Source: Clostridia bacterium (GTDB lineage: Bacteria; Bacillota; Clostridia; Oscillospirales; Butyricicoccaceae). Taken from it: 12,723 nucleotides of DNA. Made by a program: the position numbers and the translations under genes. The notes beneath the pieces are model-generated. The model saw only the letters and a list, made by a program, of their open reading frames with translations. It made no database searches and had not been told where the DNA came from. Location: the NCBI GenBank assembly GCA_017407765.1, contig JAFQVZ010000170.1:1-12723 (forward strand), given 5' to 3'. Below, in pieces: positions 6,324 through 12,723 of the stretch. Positions within the stretch are counted from its first letter, which is position 1. The number at the start of each line of letters is the position of its first letter.

Positions 6324-6429
6324 TTACAGAATATTAATCCAAAAATAACGCAGTTAATTTATAATGGTATCAGAAGAAACATGTGCGGAGATTATCCGTT
6401 TTTCATACTTGGAATGAGGTGTTATTGTT

Positions 6430-7122
6430 ATGCAGAAAACGATCCTTATTATCGAAGACGACAGCAACATCCGTGAGCTTCTGAGGCTTTACCTTGAACA
6501 GGAAGGCTATAAGATAGAAACCGCTCAGGACGGACTTGAGGGCCTCCGTGTCTTTAAACGTATACATCCCGACCTTATCCTGCTCGACCTTATGATGCCC
6601 GTTATGGACGGAACTCAGGTCATCAAGGAGGTGCGCTCGGTTTCCAAGGTGCCTGTAATCATGCTTACCGCCAAGGGCGAGACCTTCGATAAGGTCGCCG
6701 GCCTTGATCTGGGCGCCGATGACTATGTCACAAAGCCTTTTGAAACACGCGAGCTTATTGCACGCATCCGCGCCGTTCTTCGCCGCTACGGTGATGAAGA
6801 ATCGCCCCGTAAGCTTGAGTTTGATAATCTTATTATCGATAAAGAATCCTATACCATCACCGTCAAAGGTGAAAAGATGGAGATCCCTCCCAAAGAGATC
6901 GAGCTTCTTTATTTCCTTGCATCTTCGCCCAACCGTGTATTTACACGCGCTCAGCTGCTGGATGATGTATGGGGATTTGATTATTTCGGCGACACAAGAA
7001 CTGTAGACGTTCACATCAAGCGCCTGCGCGAAAAGCTTCAGGATGTTTCGCCTAAATGGGAGATCAAGACGGTGTGGGGCGTCGGATATAAGTTCGAGAT
7101 CATTTCTGACAGCGATAAATAA
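6430..7122 (+). CDS. OmpR/PhoB-family response regulator
   Basis: A 230-residue DNA-binding response regulator of standard length. The receiver domain (about 3-118) shows the acidic pair D10/D11, the phosphoacceptor D53 in LLDLMMP, T80 and K102 in the TKPF motif. The C-terminal winged helix (about 128-224) has the OmpR-type sequences PPKEIELL and TRAQLLDDVWG, then TVDVHIKRLREKL as recognition helix region. GAGGTG lies eight bases upstream of the ATG. It precedes the sensor kinase by 60 bp, which include a strong hairpin, and the kinase gene is followed closely by htrA. It most likely is phosphorylated by that kinase and controls this operon and other envelope genes. Its exact targets cannot be read from the window. 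Confidence 0.95.
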   Translation: MQKTILIIEDDSNIRELLRLYLEQEGYKIETAQDGLEGLRVFKRIHPDLILLDLMMPVMDGTQVIKEVRSVSKVPVIMLTAKGETFDKVAGLDLGADDYVTKPFETRELIARIRAVLRRYGDEESPRKLEFDNLIIDKESYTITVKGEKMEIPPKEIELLYFLASSPNRVFTRAQLLDDVWGFDYFGDTRTVDVHIKRLREKLQDVSPKWEIKTVWGVGYKFEIISDSDK

Positions 7123-7128
7123 TTATTC

Positions 7129-7168
7129 CCGCCTGCGCCTCATATTTTCTGAGGCGCGGCGGTCTTTT
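7129..7168 (+). terminator. Intercistronic hairpin between regulator and kinase
   Basis: Positions 7129-7142 pair with 7150-7162 in 13 base pairs with a single bulged T (7134), around a 7-nt loop. The stem is very GC-rich and is followed by TCTTTT (7163-7168), then directly by the ribosome site of the kinase. It has the form of a partial intrinsic terminator or attenuator that would lower kinase and htrA expression relative to the regulator. The short, interrupted T run suggests incomplete termination. Confidence 0.55.
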
Positions 7169-7182
7169 GGGAGAAGAGACCG

Positions 7183-8601
7183 GTGAAAAGTCTGTTTTTT
7201 AGAAACTTCTTTTTCTATGCTGTGCTTATTTGCGTCTCCTTTACAGCATTGGGAAGCACATTTACATATCAGATCAATGATTTTGCTCTTCAGGAAAAAA
7301 TGAATATGCTTTCGTCCACTATGACAAGGGCAGCCGAGAGCACGGTGTCTTATCTCGAAGAAACATCGGTAATAATGATACCCAGTGCGGCACGCGTTTA
7401 CCGAACGTCGATGACGCAGCTTGCAGCCGACTGTGACGGAACCATTTTTGTCACCGATTCCGACGGCGAGATGCTCCTTGTGGCAACTAAAGACGGATGT
7501 TATTCTCAGCAGGGCGGTTTTGTTCCCCAGAAGGCAGTCAACGATGTTATCACAAAGGGCAGTTATTATGAGCTGTCGAATATGGGCGGTTATCTGTCAA
7601 GCACTCACTTTGTTTCAGGCACCACAGCCAGGTTCGGAAACGAAAGTGAGATATTGGTTTTTGCTGCCATCCCGTCGGATACTACGCTGGTTTTCTTTGT
7701 AAATATCGTATCGACATTTATGCTGATGGCGGTGTGTGTGCTGGTAATGACGCTGATCGCCACATATTTTATCACCTGGGCTTCGGTCAAGCCTATCAAG
7801 ATGATAACGGGAGCGGCAAAACAGTTTGCCCGCGGCGACTATTCGGCACGTATTCCTCTTCCGCCTCACCGTGATGAGATATATGATATGGCCTCATCCT
7901 TCAATAATATGGCCGAATCGATCTCAAATAATGAAATGATGCACCGCGACCTTATCGCAAATGTATCTCACGATTTGAGGACTCCTATGACAACTATAGG
8001 CGGCTTTGTAGACGGTATTCTCGACGGAACCATCCCCCCCGAGAAGCAGGATTATTATCTCAGGATCGTTTCGTCTGAGATCAAGCGTCTTTCGCGCCTT
8101 GCCAACAGCATGCTTACAATGTCCAAGATGGAATCGAGTGAGGAACTGGTGAAGGCTCCCTTTGATTTCAGCGATATGGTCATAAAGATAGCCTTCAGTT
8201 TTGAACAGAAGATCAATGATAAAAAGATAGATCTTGATCTCGATATTCCCGACACCTGCAGCATCAATGCAAACCACGATGCGCTTTTTCAGGTGGTTTA
8301 TAATCTGTTTGATAATGCCCTCAAGTTCGTCAATGAAGGCGGCGAGATAAAAATCTATGCCGAAGTAAAAAGCGGCAGGCTGCACTTCAATATCCTCAAC
8401 ACGGGCAGCGAGATAGACCCTGAGAGTCTGAAACATATTTTCGAACGATTCTATAAGAGTGATAAATCCCGCGGGGCCAACCCTAACGGCAGCGGCCTGG
8501 GGCTTTATATAGTCAAGACCATAATCGGCCGACATGACGGCGATGTTTCTGCAAAGAGCAGCGACGGCAAGACCGAGTTCCATTTTAATATCCCTGTATA
8601 A
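7183..8601 (+). CDS. Membrane sensor histidine kinase
   Basis: A 472-residue class I sensor kinase. It has a first membrane helix at about 9-28, an extracytoplasmic sensor region at about 29-165, and a second helix at about 168-197. A HAMP domain follows at about 198-250, then HisKA with the phosphoacceptor H263 in VSHDLRTP, and HATPase_c at about 362-472. The N box is NLFDNALKF (374-382) and the G2 box GSGLGLYIVK (436-445). The G1 box reads NTGSEI, with Asn where many kinases have Asp, a variant known in this group. The start codon is GTG at 7183, with GGGAG upstream, just after a terminator-like hairpin. The partner is the preceding regulator. The downstream htrA begins 20 bp after the stop, so the signal sensed is probably envelope protein damage or a related surface stress; this is inference. 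Confidence 0.95.
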   Translation: MKSLFFRNFFFYAVLICVSFTALGSTFTYQINDFALQEKMNMLSSTMTRAAESTVSYLEETSVIMIPSAARVYRTSMTQLAADCDGTIFVTDSDGEMLLVATKDGCYSQQGGFVPQKAVNDVITKGSYYELSNMGGYLSSTHFVSGTTARFGNESEILVFAAIPSDTTLVFFVNIVSTFMLMAVCVLVMTLIATYFITWASVKPIKMITGAAKQFARGDYSARIPLPPHRDEIYDMASSFNNMAESISNNEMMHRDLIANVSHDLRTPMTTIGGFVDGILDGTIPPEKQDYYLRIVSSEIKRLSRLANSMLTMSKMESSEELVKAPFDFSDMVIKIAFSFEQKINDKKIDLDLDIPDTCSINANHDALFQVVYNLFDNALKFVNEGGEIKIYAEVKSGRLHFNILNTGSEIDPESLKHIFERFYKSDKSRGANPNGSGLGLYIVKTIIGRHDGDVSAKSSDGKTEFHFNIPV

Positions 8602-8608
8602 TTTTTTC

Positions 8609-8616
8609 AGAGGTGA
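8609..8616 (+). promoter_or_regulatory. Ribosome site that fixes the htrA start
   Basis: AGAGGTGA ends five bases before the GTG at 8622. The earlier in-frame GTG at 8613 lies inside this ribosome site, so it cannot be the start it serves. Confidence 0.7.
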
Positions 8617-8621
8617 CATCA

Positions 8622-9887
8622 GTGGCCAGAGATCCAGGTTACGATAATAATCAATATTACAATGATTTTCAATTTAAAAGCTACGACGAGATCCTGGCTG
8701 CAAGAAGGCGTAAAGGCAATGCGCGCAAGGGCTGCATAATCGGATTTATGTTTGTCATAAGTGTGGTCGTTCTTTCGGTAGTCATCGGTGTGATGGGCGG
8801 CACATATATCCTTGAGCGCATAATGCAGCGCTTCACTACTCTTGGAGAAGAGCAGGAAAAAACAGATGAGCTTCCCGAAAAAAACAGTTATGGGCAGCAG
8901 GGCGGCTATGCTATCGAGATCGAAGAGCCCGATGCCGACGCCGAGCCGCTTATTACGGCGTATGATGTAAGCTCGGTGGTGGAAAAGAGCAGGCAGAGTG
9001 TTGTCGGAGTGGTATCTGAGAGCTATTCCAACTTCTCGTCCAGCGGCACCGGCACAGGCATTGTCCTCAGCGAAGATGGCTATATAGTCACAAATAATCA
9101 TGTAATTCAGGGCGGCGACAGCATAACGGTCGTTCTTGAAGGCGGTGAAAACTGTCCGGCCATCCTTATCGGCGCCGACGAGCACACCGATATTGCCGTA
9201 CTTAAGGTGCAGTGCTCGGTCAAGCTTATACCTGCCGAGTTCGGAGATTCCGAAAAACTGCGAAGCGGCGAGCCGGCGATCGTTATAGGAAATCCCGGAG
9301 GACTCGATCTTCAGGGAACGGTCACTTCAGGCGTAATTTCGGCTACCGACAGGCGGATAAATGTCGGAAGCAACGTTATGAGCCTTATTCAGACCGATGC
9401 ATCCATCAATCCGGGCAATTCGGGCGGGCCGCTGCTGAACAAATACGGCCAGGTGGTAGGTGTCACATCTTCCAAAATATCGGCCGACGGTTATGAGGGC
9501 CTTGGTTTTGCCATCCCCGTAAGCACCGTAAAACCCATAGTAGAAGAGCTTATCGACAACGGATATGTTTCGGGAAGGCCGCTTGTTGGTGTTTCGGTAA
9601 GGACCGTAAGCCAGCTGGCGGGCGCTTTCTACGGCTTGCCCCGAGGAATGCTGGTTGACCGCATTGCCGATGGCTCGGCAGCCATGCAGGCAGGCCTCCA
9701 GCCGGGAGATATCATAACCCACCTTGGAGGAACACAGATAAGAACGGTTTCCGAGGCCTGCTATGTACGAAATCAGTACAGCGCAGGGGATACAATAGCC
9801 CTTTCCTTCTACAGAAACGGTCATATATATGATATAAGCTTTGTTCTTGACGAACAGCAGTCCGACAACACAGCCTGGGATTTCTAA
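8622..9887 (+). CDS. Membrane-anchored HtrA/DegP-type serine protease with PDZ domain
   Basis: A 421-residue trypsin-like protease that degrades or refolds misfolded proteins outside the cytoplasmic membrane. A charged cytoplasmic tail of about 36 residues, rich in Asn and Tyr, precedes one membrane helix (about 37-64) and an acidic linker. The protease domain follows, with catalytic H160 (NNHV), D190 (HTDIAVLKV) and S267 (GNSGGPLL). A single PDZ domain covers about 317-410, starting at GRPLVGVSV. All catalytic residues are intact. I place the start at the GTG 8622, three codons inside the longest ORF, because of the ribosome site at 8609-8616. It is the last gene of the regulator-kinase operon, as expected if the two-component system controls its own effector protease, comparable to CssRS with HtrA in Bacillus and CiaRH with HtrA in streptococci. 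Confidence 0.95.
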   Translation: MARDPGYDNNQYYNDFQFKSYDEILAARRRKGNARKGCIIGFMFVISVVVLSVVIGVMGGTYILERIMQRFTTLGEEQEKTDELPEKNSYGQQGGYAIEIEEPDADAEPLITAYDVSSVVEKSRQSVVGVVSESYSNFSSSGTGTGIVLSEDGYIVTNNHVIQGGDSITVVLEGGENCPAILIGADEHTDIAVLKVQCSVKLIPAEFGDSEKLRSGEPAIVIGNPGGLDLQGTVTSGVISATDRRINVGSNVMSLIQTDASINPGNSGGPLLNKYGQVVGVTSSKISADGYEGLGFAIPVSTVKPIVEELIDNGYVSGRPLVGVSVRTVSQLAGAFYGLPRGMLVDRIADGSAAMQAGLQPGDIITHLGGTQIRTVSEACYVRNQYSAGDTIALSFYRNGHIYDISFVLDEQQSDNTAWDF

Positions 9888-9894
9888 AGTGTCC

Positions 9895-9923
9895 AAACAG
9901 CCTCCCGCAAGGGAGGCTGTTTT
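9895..9923 (+). terminator. Terminator of the htrA operon
   Basis: AAACAGCCTCCC (9895-9906) and GGGAGGCTGTTT (9911-9922) form a perfect 12-bp stem closed by a GCAA tetraloop, with a T run TTTT at 9920-9923. It starts 7 nt after the htrA stop codon. Confidence 0.9.
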
Positions 9924-9926
9924 CTG

Positions 9927-9955
9927 TTGTGTTTTAAAATACAGAGCGGTATAAT
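9927..9955 (+). promoter_or_regulatory. Promoter of the YkvI-type permease gene
   Basis: TTGTGT (9927-9932), a 17-bp spacer and TATAAT (9950-9955) lie directly after the htrA terminator and about 33 nt before the permease start. A perfect 12-bp palindrome AATAAGCTTATT (9953-9964) overlaps the end of the -10 and the expected transcription start, a typical place for a repressor site. Confidence 0.6.
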
Positions 9956-9988
9956 AAGCTTATTCTGTTTTTCAAGGGGAATATGGAT

Positions 9989-11047
9989 ATGGATGATTTA
10001 AAAAGCAGCCAGCTTGGCATGATCTTTACGAGCAGCTTTCTGGGAGCAGGCTTTGTATCGGGTCAGGAGATCATGCAGTTTTTCGGTGTGTTCGGCAAAA
10101 TGGGAGTTGTGGGAATGTTTCTGGCCATTGCTCTTTTTGCTGCTTTTGGATTTATTTTTATGTACCTTGCCAAACGGGAAAAAACAACTGCGATCGATCG
10201 GATCATAATGGGAGAGGGAAGCAGAGGCGTTGGTGCCTTTTTCAACGGCATGTCGCTTCTTTTTCTGTTCGGCGTCACTGTCATCATGCTTGCCGGGGCA
10301 GGAAGCCTGTTTAATCAGCTGTTAGGGATCCCTTATTTTGTGGGAAGTGCCATACTTACAGTTCTGCTGGCCCTCCTGTCGCTGAAGGGCATAAAAGGTA
10401 TATTGGTCGTGTCGCAGGCAGTGGTCCCCATCCTGCTTGTCATGGTAGTGATCATAGCAATATGGTCCTATGGAGGGCTTGAGCCGGCTCAGGTGCCTGA
10501 CTCACAGATGCAGAGCGACAATCCTCTGCTCAGCAACTGGCTTTTGTCGACATTATCCTTCTTTTCATATAATATCCTTGCCTCGCTGGCAGTACTTGCG
10601 CCGGTGGCACAGCAGACACGCAGCATGAAGACGATAGTAAAGGGAATAATTCAGGGCTCGATCCAGCTTTTGATGATGTTTGCCTGCATCCTTCTTTCTA
10701 TGCAGAGGTATTTCGGCCTGATCGGCGAAGCGGTGTTCCCTATGCAGGCTCTTGCCGAAAAGCTGAGCCCGATGCTCGGGTTGGCATACACACTTCTTCT
10801 TTTGGCTGCAATGTTCAGCGGAGCTCTGTCGTGTATGTATGGAGCGATAGTTCAGTTGTTCGGAGATAAGGAAAATAAAAAATCGGTAGTCCTGATGCTG
10901 TGGGCAGCGGCATTTGTCTTCAGCATGGCAGGTTTCAAAGAGCTTATATCGGTCATTTTCCCGGTGTGCGGTTATGCATATCTTGGTGCGATGCCGCTTG
11001 TGCTCGTGAGATTTTTTAAAGTATACGGAAAAGCTAATAATGCATAA
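9989..11047 (+). CDS. YkvI-family membrane permease (LeuT-fold type)
   Basis: A protein of about 352 residues with roughly ten membrane helices, related to YkvI, an uncharacterised Firmicutes permease of the amino acid transporter (APC/LeuT) clan. The N-terminus shows the family signature: a first helix interrupted by GAGFVSGQEIMQFF, where the helix break near GAGF would form the substrate site. The following segments are evenly hydrophobic, ending in a short basic tail (FFKVYGKANNA). It should act in the cytoplasmic membrane on an amino acid-like solute; the substrate is unknown. I prefer the ATG at 9989, eight bases after AAGGGGA; the ATG at 9983, two codons earlier, is too close to that site but cannot be excluded. 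It is a single-gene unit between its promoter and the convergent terminator at 11052-11083. Confidence 0.85.
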   Translation: MDDLKSSQLGMIFTSSFLGAGFVSGQEIMQFFGVFGKMGVVGMFLAIALFAAFGFIFMYLAKREKTTAIDRIIMGEGSRGVGAFFNGMSLLFLFGVTVIMLAGAGSLFNQLLGIPYFVGSAILTVLLALLSLKGIKGILVVSQAVVPILLVMVVIIAIWSYGGLEPAQVPDSQMQSDNPLLSNWLLSTLSFFSYNILASLAVLAPVAQQTRSMKTIVKGIIQGSIQLLMMFACILLSMQRYFGLIGEAVFPMQALAEKLSPMLGLAYTLLLLAAMFSGALSCMYGAIVQLFGDKENKKSVVLMLWAAAFVFSMAGFKELISVIFPVCGYAYLGAMPLVLVRFFKVYGKANNA

Positions 11048-11051
11048 CGAA

Positions 11052-11086
11052 ACAACCGGCCTATGGATCATAGGCCGGTTGTCTTT
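11052..11086. terminator. Bidirectional terminator between permease and feo genes
   Basis: Positions 11052-11065 pair perfectly with 11069-11082 in a 14-bp stem with a 3-nt loop, lying between two converging genes. On the plus strand it is followed by CTTT and on the minus strand by TTCGTT. It starts 5 nt after the permease stop codon and 15 nt after the stop of the feo peptide gene, so it should serve both. Confidence 0.85.
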
Positions 11087-11096
11087 ATCAGGATTT

Positions 11097-11252
11097 TCAG
11101 TTTTTCTCTCTCGCCATGCGGCTGGGGCAGTTGGCCGCGTTTTTGCAGCCTGAGCAGCCTGCGCAGCCGCCTTTTTTATGGTCTTTTATCAGAGAGCGGA
11201 CAGCCATGCCGACCACTCCGGCAAGGACTGTGATAACGATCATATCTCCCAT
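11097..11252 (-). CDS. FeoB-associated Cys-rich membrane protein
   Basis: A 51-residue peptide with one N-terminal membrane segment (about 4-21) followed by a basic stretch (KDHKK) and a Cys-rich tail GGCAGCSGC...NC, with cysteines at about 30, 33, 36 and 42. This is the layout of the FeoB-associated Cys-rich membrane proteins that follow feoB in many Firmicutes and are thought to help FeoB, perhaps by binding Fe2+; the role is not settled. The start is 8 bp after the feoB stop, and its ribosome site AAGG overlaps that stop codon (TAAGG), indicating translational coupling. The ATG at 11243, three codons in, is an alternative. The gene is short and easily missed; the family match and position make it convincing. 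Confidence 0.88.
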   Translation of the reverse strand: MGDMIVITVLAGVVGMAVRSLIKDHKKGGCAGCSGCKNAANCPSRMAREKN

Positions 11253-11260
11253 AGATTTCC

Positions 11261-12723
11261 TTACTTTCTGGCAGATGCCGATATCTCGGTGTTGTGTCTG
11301 GAATCAGCCTGATAGCCCTTGCGGAAGATCAGATACAGAAGTGCGGCAAGCGCGGCAGCAGCGGCGACCGTGAAGATGCCAAAGCTTGCTTCGCCGGTCA
11401 TAAGGCCTGCAAACTGATATACGATCATCGAGATGACATAGGCAAAACCGCACATATAAGCGATGGTCGCGATTGTCCAGCGAGTGTCGTTCATTTCGCG
11501 CTTGATGGCACCCATTGCTGCAAAGCAGGGAGCGCACAGCAGGTTGAAGATCATAAAGCTGTAGGCACGAACGGGGCCGAAATCGGCAGCGATCATGCTC
11601 CAGATCTCATTTCCGACTTCGCTGATCTCGGCGCCCTGATTATAAAGCGTGCCGAATGTCATAACGACCTCTTCCTTGGCTATAAGGCCTGTGATGGTGG
11701 CAACAGCGGCTTTCCATGCCATTTCGCCTGCCCAACCCAGGGGATAGAAGATCCATGCGATCATCTTGCCGAGGGTGGCCAGCAGCGAGTGGTTATTGTC
11801 TTCGACTACGCCGAAGGAACCGCCGGTGAAGCCATAGCTCTGGAGGAACCAGAGGACGATGGAGCTGACGAGGATGATGGTGGTTGCACGTTTTACAAAG
11901 TCCCAGCCGCGGTCCATTGTAGAGCGGAGGACATTGCGGGGAGAGGGAAGATGATAGGTGGGAAGTTCCATTACGAAGGGAGCAGGCTTGCCGGCCAGCG
12001 CCTTGAACTTCTTGAGGATAACGCCCGAGATGACTACTGCGGCAACGCCGATGAAGAAGGCCGAAACGGCTACAAGAGGTGAATTGCCGAAGACGGCGCC
12101 CGCAAACAGGCCTATGATAGGCATCTTTGCGCCGCAGGGGATAAAGCCCGTGGTCATAACGGTGATCTTTCGGTCGCGCTCCTGCTCGATGGTGCGGGAG
12201 GCGAGGATGCCGGGAACGCCGCAGCCGGTGGCTACCAGCATGGGGATAATACTCTTGCCCGAAAGTCCGAAGCGGCGGAGCAGGCGGTCCATGATGAAGG
12301 CGACTCGCGACATATAACCTACGTCTTCGAGCAGAGCCAGCAGGAAGCAGAGAACAAGGATCTGGGGGACAAATCCGAGCACTGCGCCTACGCCTGCGAG
12401 AATGCCGTTCATGATAAGGTCATACAGCCAGCCGCTTACGCCGAGGCCGGTGAGGACAGAGTCGAATATACCGGGAACGATCTCTCCGAAAAGGACGTCA
12501 TTGGCCCAATCGGTGCCCATTGTGCCGATAGAGAAGGAGTAGCTTCCCATTGCGATGGCATACATGAGAAACATGATGCCTGCGAAGATGGGAAGGGCCA
12601 GCACACGGTGGGTAACGATGCTGTCGATCTTATCAGACAGCGACATACTGTGCTTGGCGGCCTTCTTGGTAACGGCCTTTTCAACAACTCGCTCGATAAA
12701 GCCATAGCGCTGGTCGGCAATGA
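11261..12723 (-). CDS. feoB: Ferrous iron transporter FeoB, partial (5' end beyond window)
   Basis: The C-terminal 486 codons of FeoB, the GTP-driven ferrous iron importer of the cytoplasmic membrane. The reading frame stays open to the right edge: 25 more codons lie before the first in-window Met at 12646 and match the family linker (ADQRYGFIERVV) that joins the GTPase part to the membrane part. The fragment starts with SDKIDSIVTHR, then two gate regions and about eight membrane helices. Conserved marks are EDVGYMSRVAF, GCGVPGI, CGAKMP and, in the second half, APCFAAMGAIKREM, including the Cys residues thought to line the iron path. The N-terminal GTPase domain is outside the window. The stop is coupled to the following Cys-rich peptide gene. 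The promoter, and any feoA, lie to the right and cannot be seen. Confidence 0.96.
   Translation of the reverse strand, partial: IADQRYGFIERVVEKAVTKKAAKHSMSLSDKIDSIVTHRVLALPIFAGIMFLMYAIAMGSYSFSIGTMGTDWANDVLFGEIVPGIFDSVLTGLGVSGWLYDLIMNGILAGVGAVLGFVPQILVLCFLLALLEDVGYMSRVAFIMDRLLRRFGLSGKSIIPMLVATGCGVPGILASRTIEQERDRKITVMTTGFIPCGAKMPIIGLFAGAVFGNSPLVAVSAFFIGVAAVVISGVILKKFKALAGKPAPFVMELPTYHLPSPRNVLRSTMDRGWDFVKRATTIILVSSIVLWFLQSYGFTGGSFGVVEDNNHSLLATLGKMIAWIFYPLGWAGEMAWKAAVATITGLIAKEEVVMTFGTLYNQGAEISEVGNEIWSMIAADFGPVRAYSFMIFNLLCAPCFAAMGAIKREMNDTRWTIATIAYMCGFAYVISMIVYQFAGLMTGEASFGIFTVAAAAALAALLYLIFRKGYQADSRHNTEISASARK

Noticed and set aside
11294..12082. 262-codon plus-strand ORF opposite feoB
   Set aside because: It is a mirror of feoB codon structure; the minus-strand frame carries unmistakable FeoB motifs.
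11261..12646. Complete 461-residue FeoB starting at the Met at 12646
   Set aside because: The frame is open to the window edge with family-matching residues upstream, so this Met is internal and the gene is cut by the window.
1..12723. CRISPR arrays, prophage genes, transposases, tRNA or rRNA genes
   Set aside because: None was found; the repeats seen are the LRR coding repeats, hairpins and the single ychF duplication.

Overview
The window reads as a chromosomal segment of a gut-type member of the Firmicutes, most likely class Clostridia. The inference rests on family content: a DUF1292 protein, a YkvI-type permease, FeoB paired with a FeoB-associated Cys-rich peptide, a BspA-like leucine-rich-repeat protein and an OmpR-type two-component system. 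Near-consensus sigma-A promoters, AGGAGG-like ribosome sites and short GC-rich terminators fit this. No phage, CRISPR, IS transposase, tRNA or rRNA was seen.

Layout. Positions 1-346 hold no convincing gene. They contain a plus-strand structured region ending in a terminator-like stem, and a long minus-strand terminator for the next gene. Four minus-strand units follow. They are a 712-residue BspA-like LRR protein with no visible export signal (347-2485), a DMT/EamA-type transporter (2619-3461), the ATPase/GTPase YchF (3736-4833), and a two-gene unit in which a DUF1292 protein precedes and overlaps a GNAT acetyltransferase (4919-5657). Most have a recognisable promoter and several have a terminator.

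Divergent plus-strand genes come next: a TspO/MBR membrane protein (5784-6254) with its own terminator; a three-gene unit of an OmpR-type response regulator, a sensor histidine kinase and a membrane-anchored HtrA/DegP serine protease (6430-9887); and a YkvI-family permease (9989-11047). The right end is a convergent minus-strand iron operon, with the 3' two thirds or so of feoB (from 11261 to the window edge) followed by a 51-residue FeoB-associated Cys-rich membrane peptide (11097-11252). The permease and the Feo genes share a bidirectional terminator.

Functional reading. The regulator-kinase-HtrA operon looks like a self-contained envelope-stress module: the kinase senses something outside the membrane and the regulator probably controls the operon that includes the quality-control protease. 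A terminator-like hairpin between regulator and kinase may set their ratio. The other genes are mostly single-function housekeeping or transport units.

The most unusual structure is at the 3' end of ychF. The last codons and stop of ychF occur twice, 170 bp apart, separated by a stretch of about 130 bp rich in hairpins. The outer copy is still followed by the terminator. This looks like a small repeat element or a remnant of site-specific integration that kept the YchF C-terminus intact.
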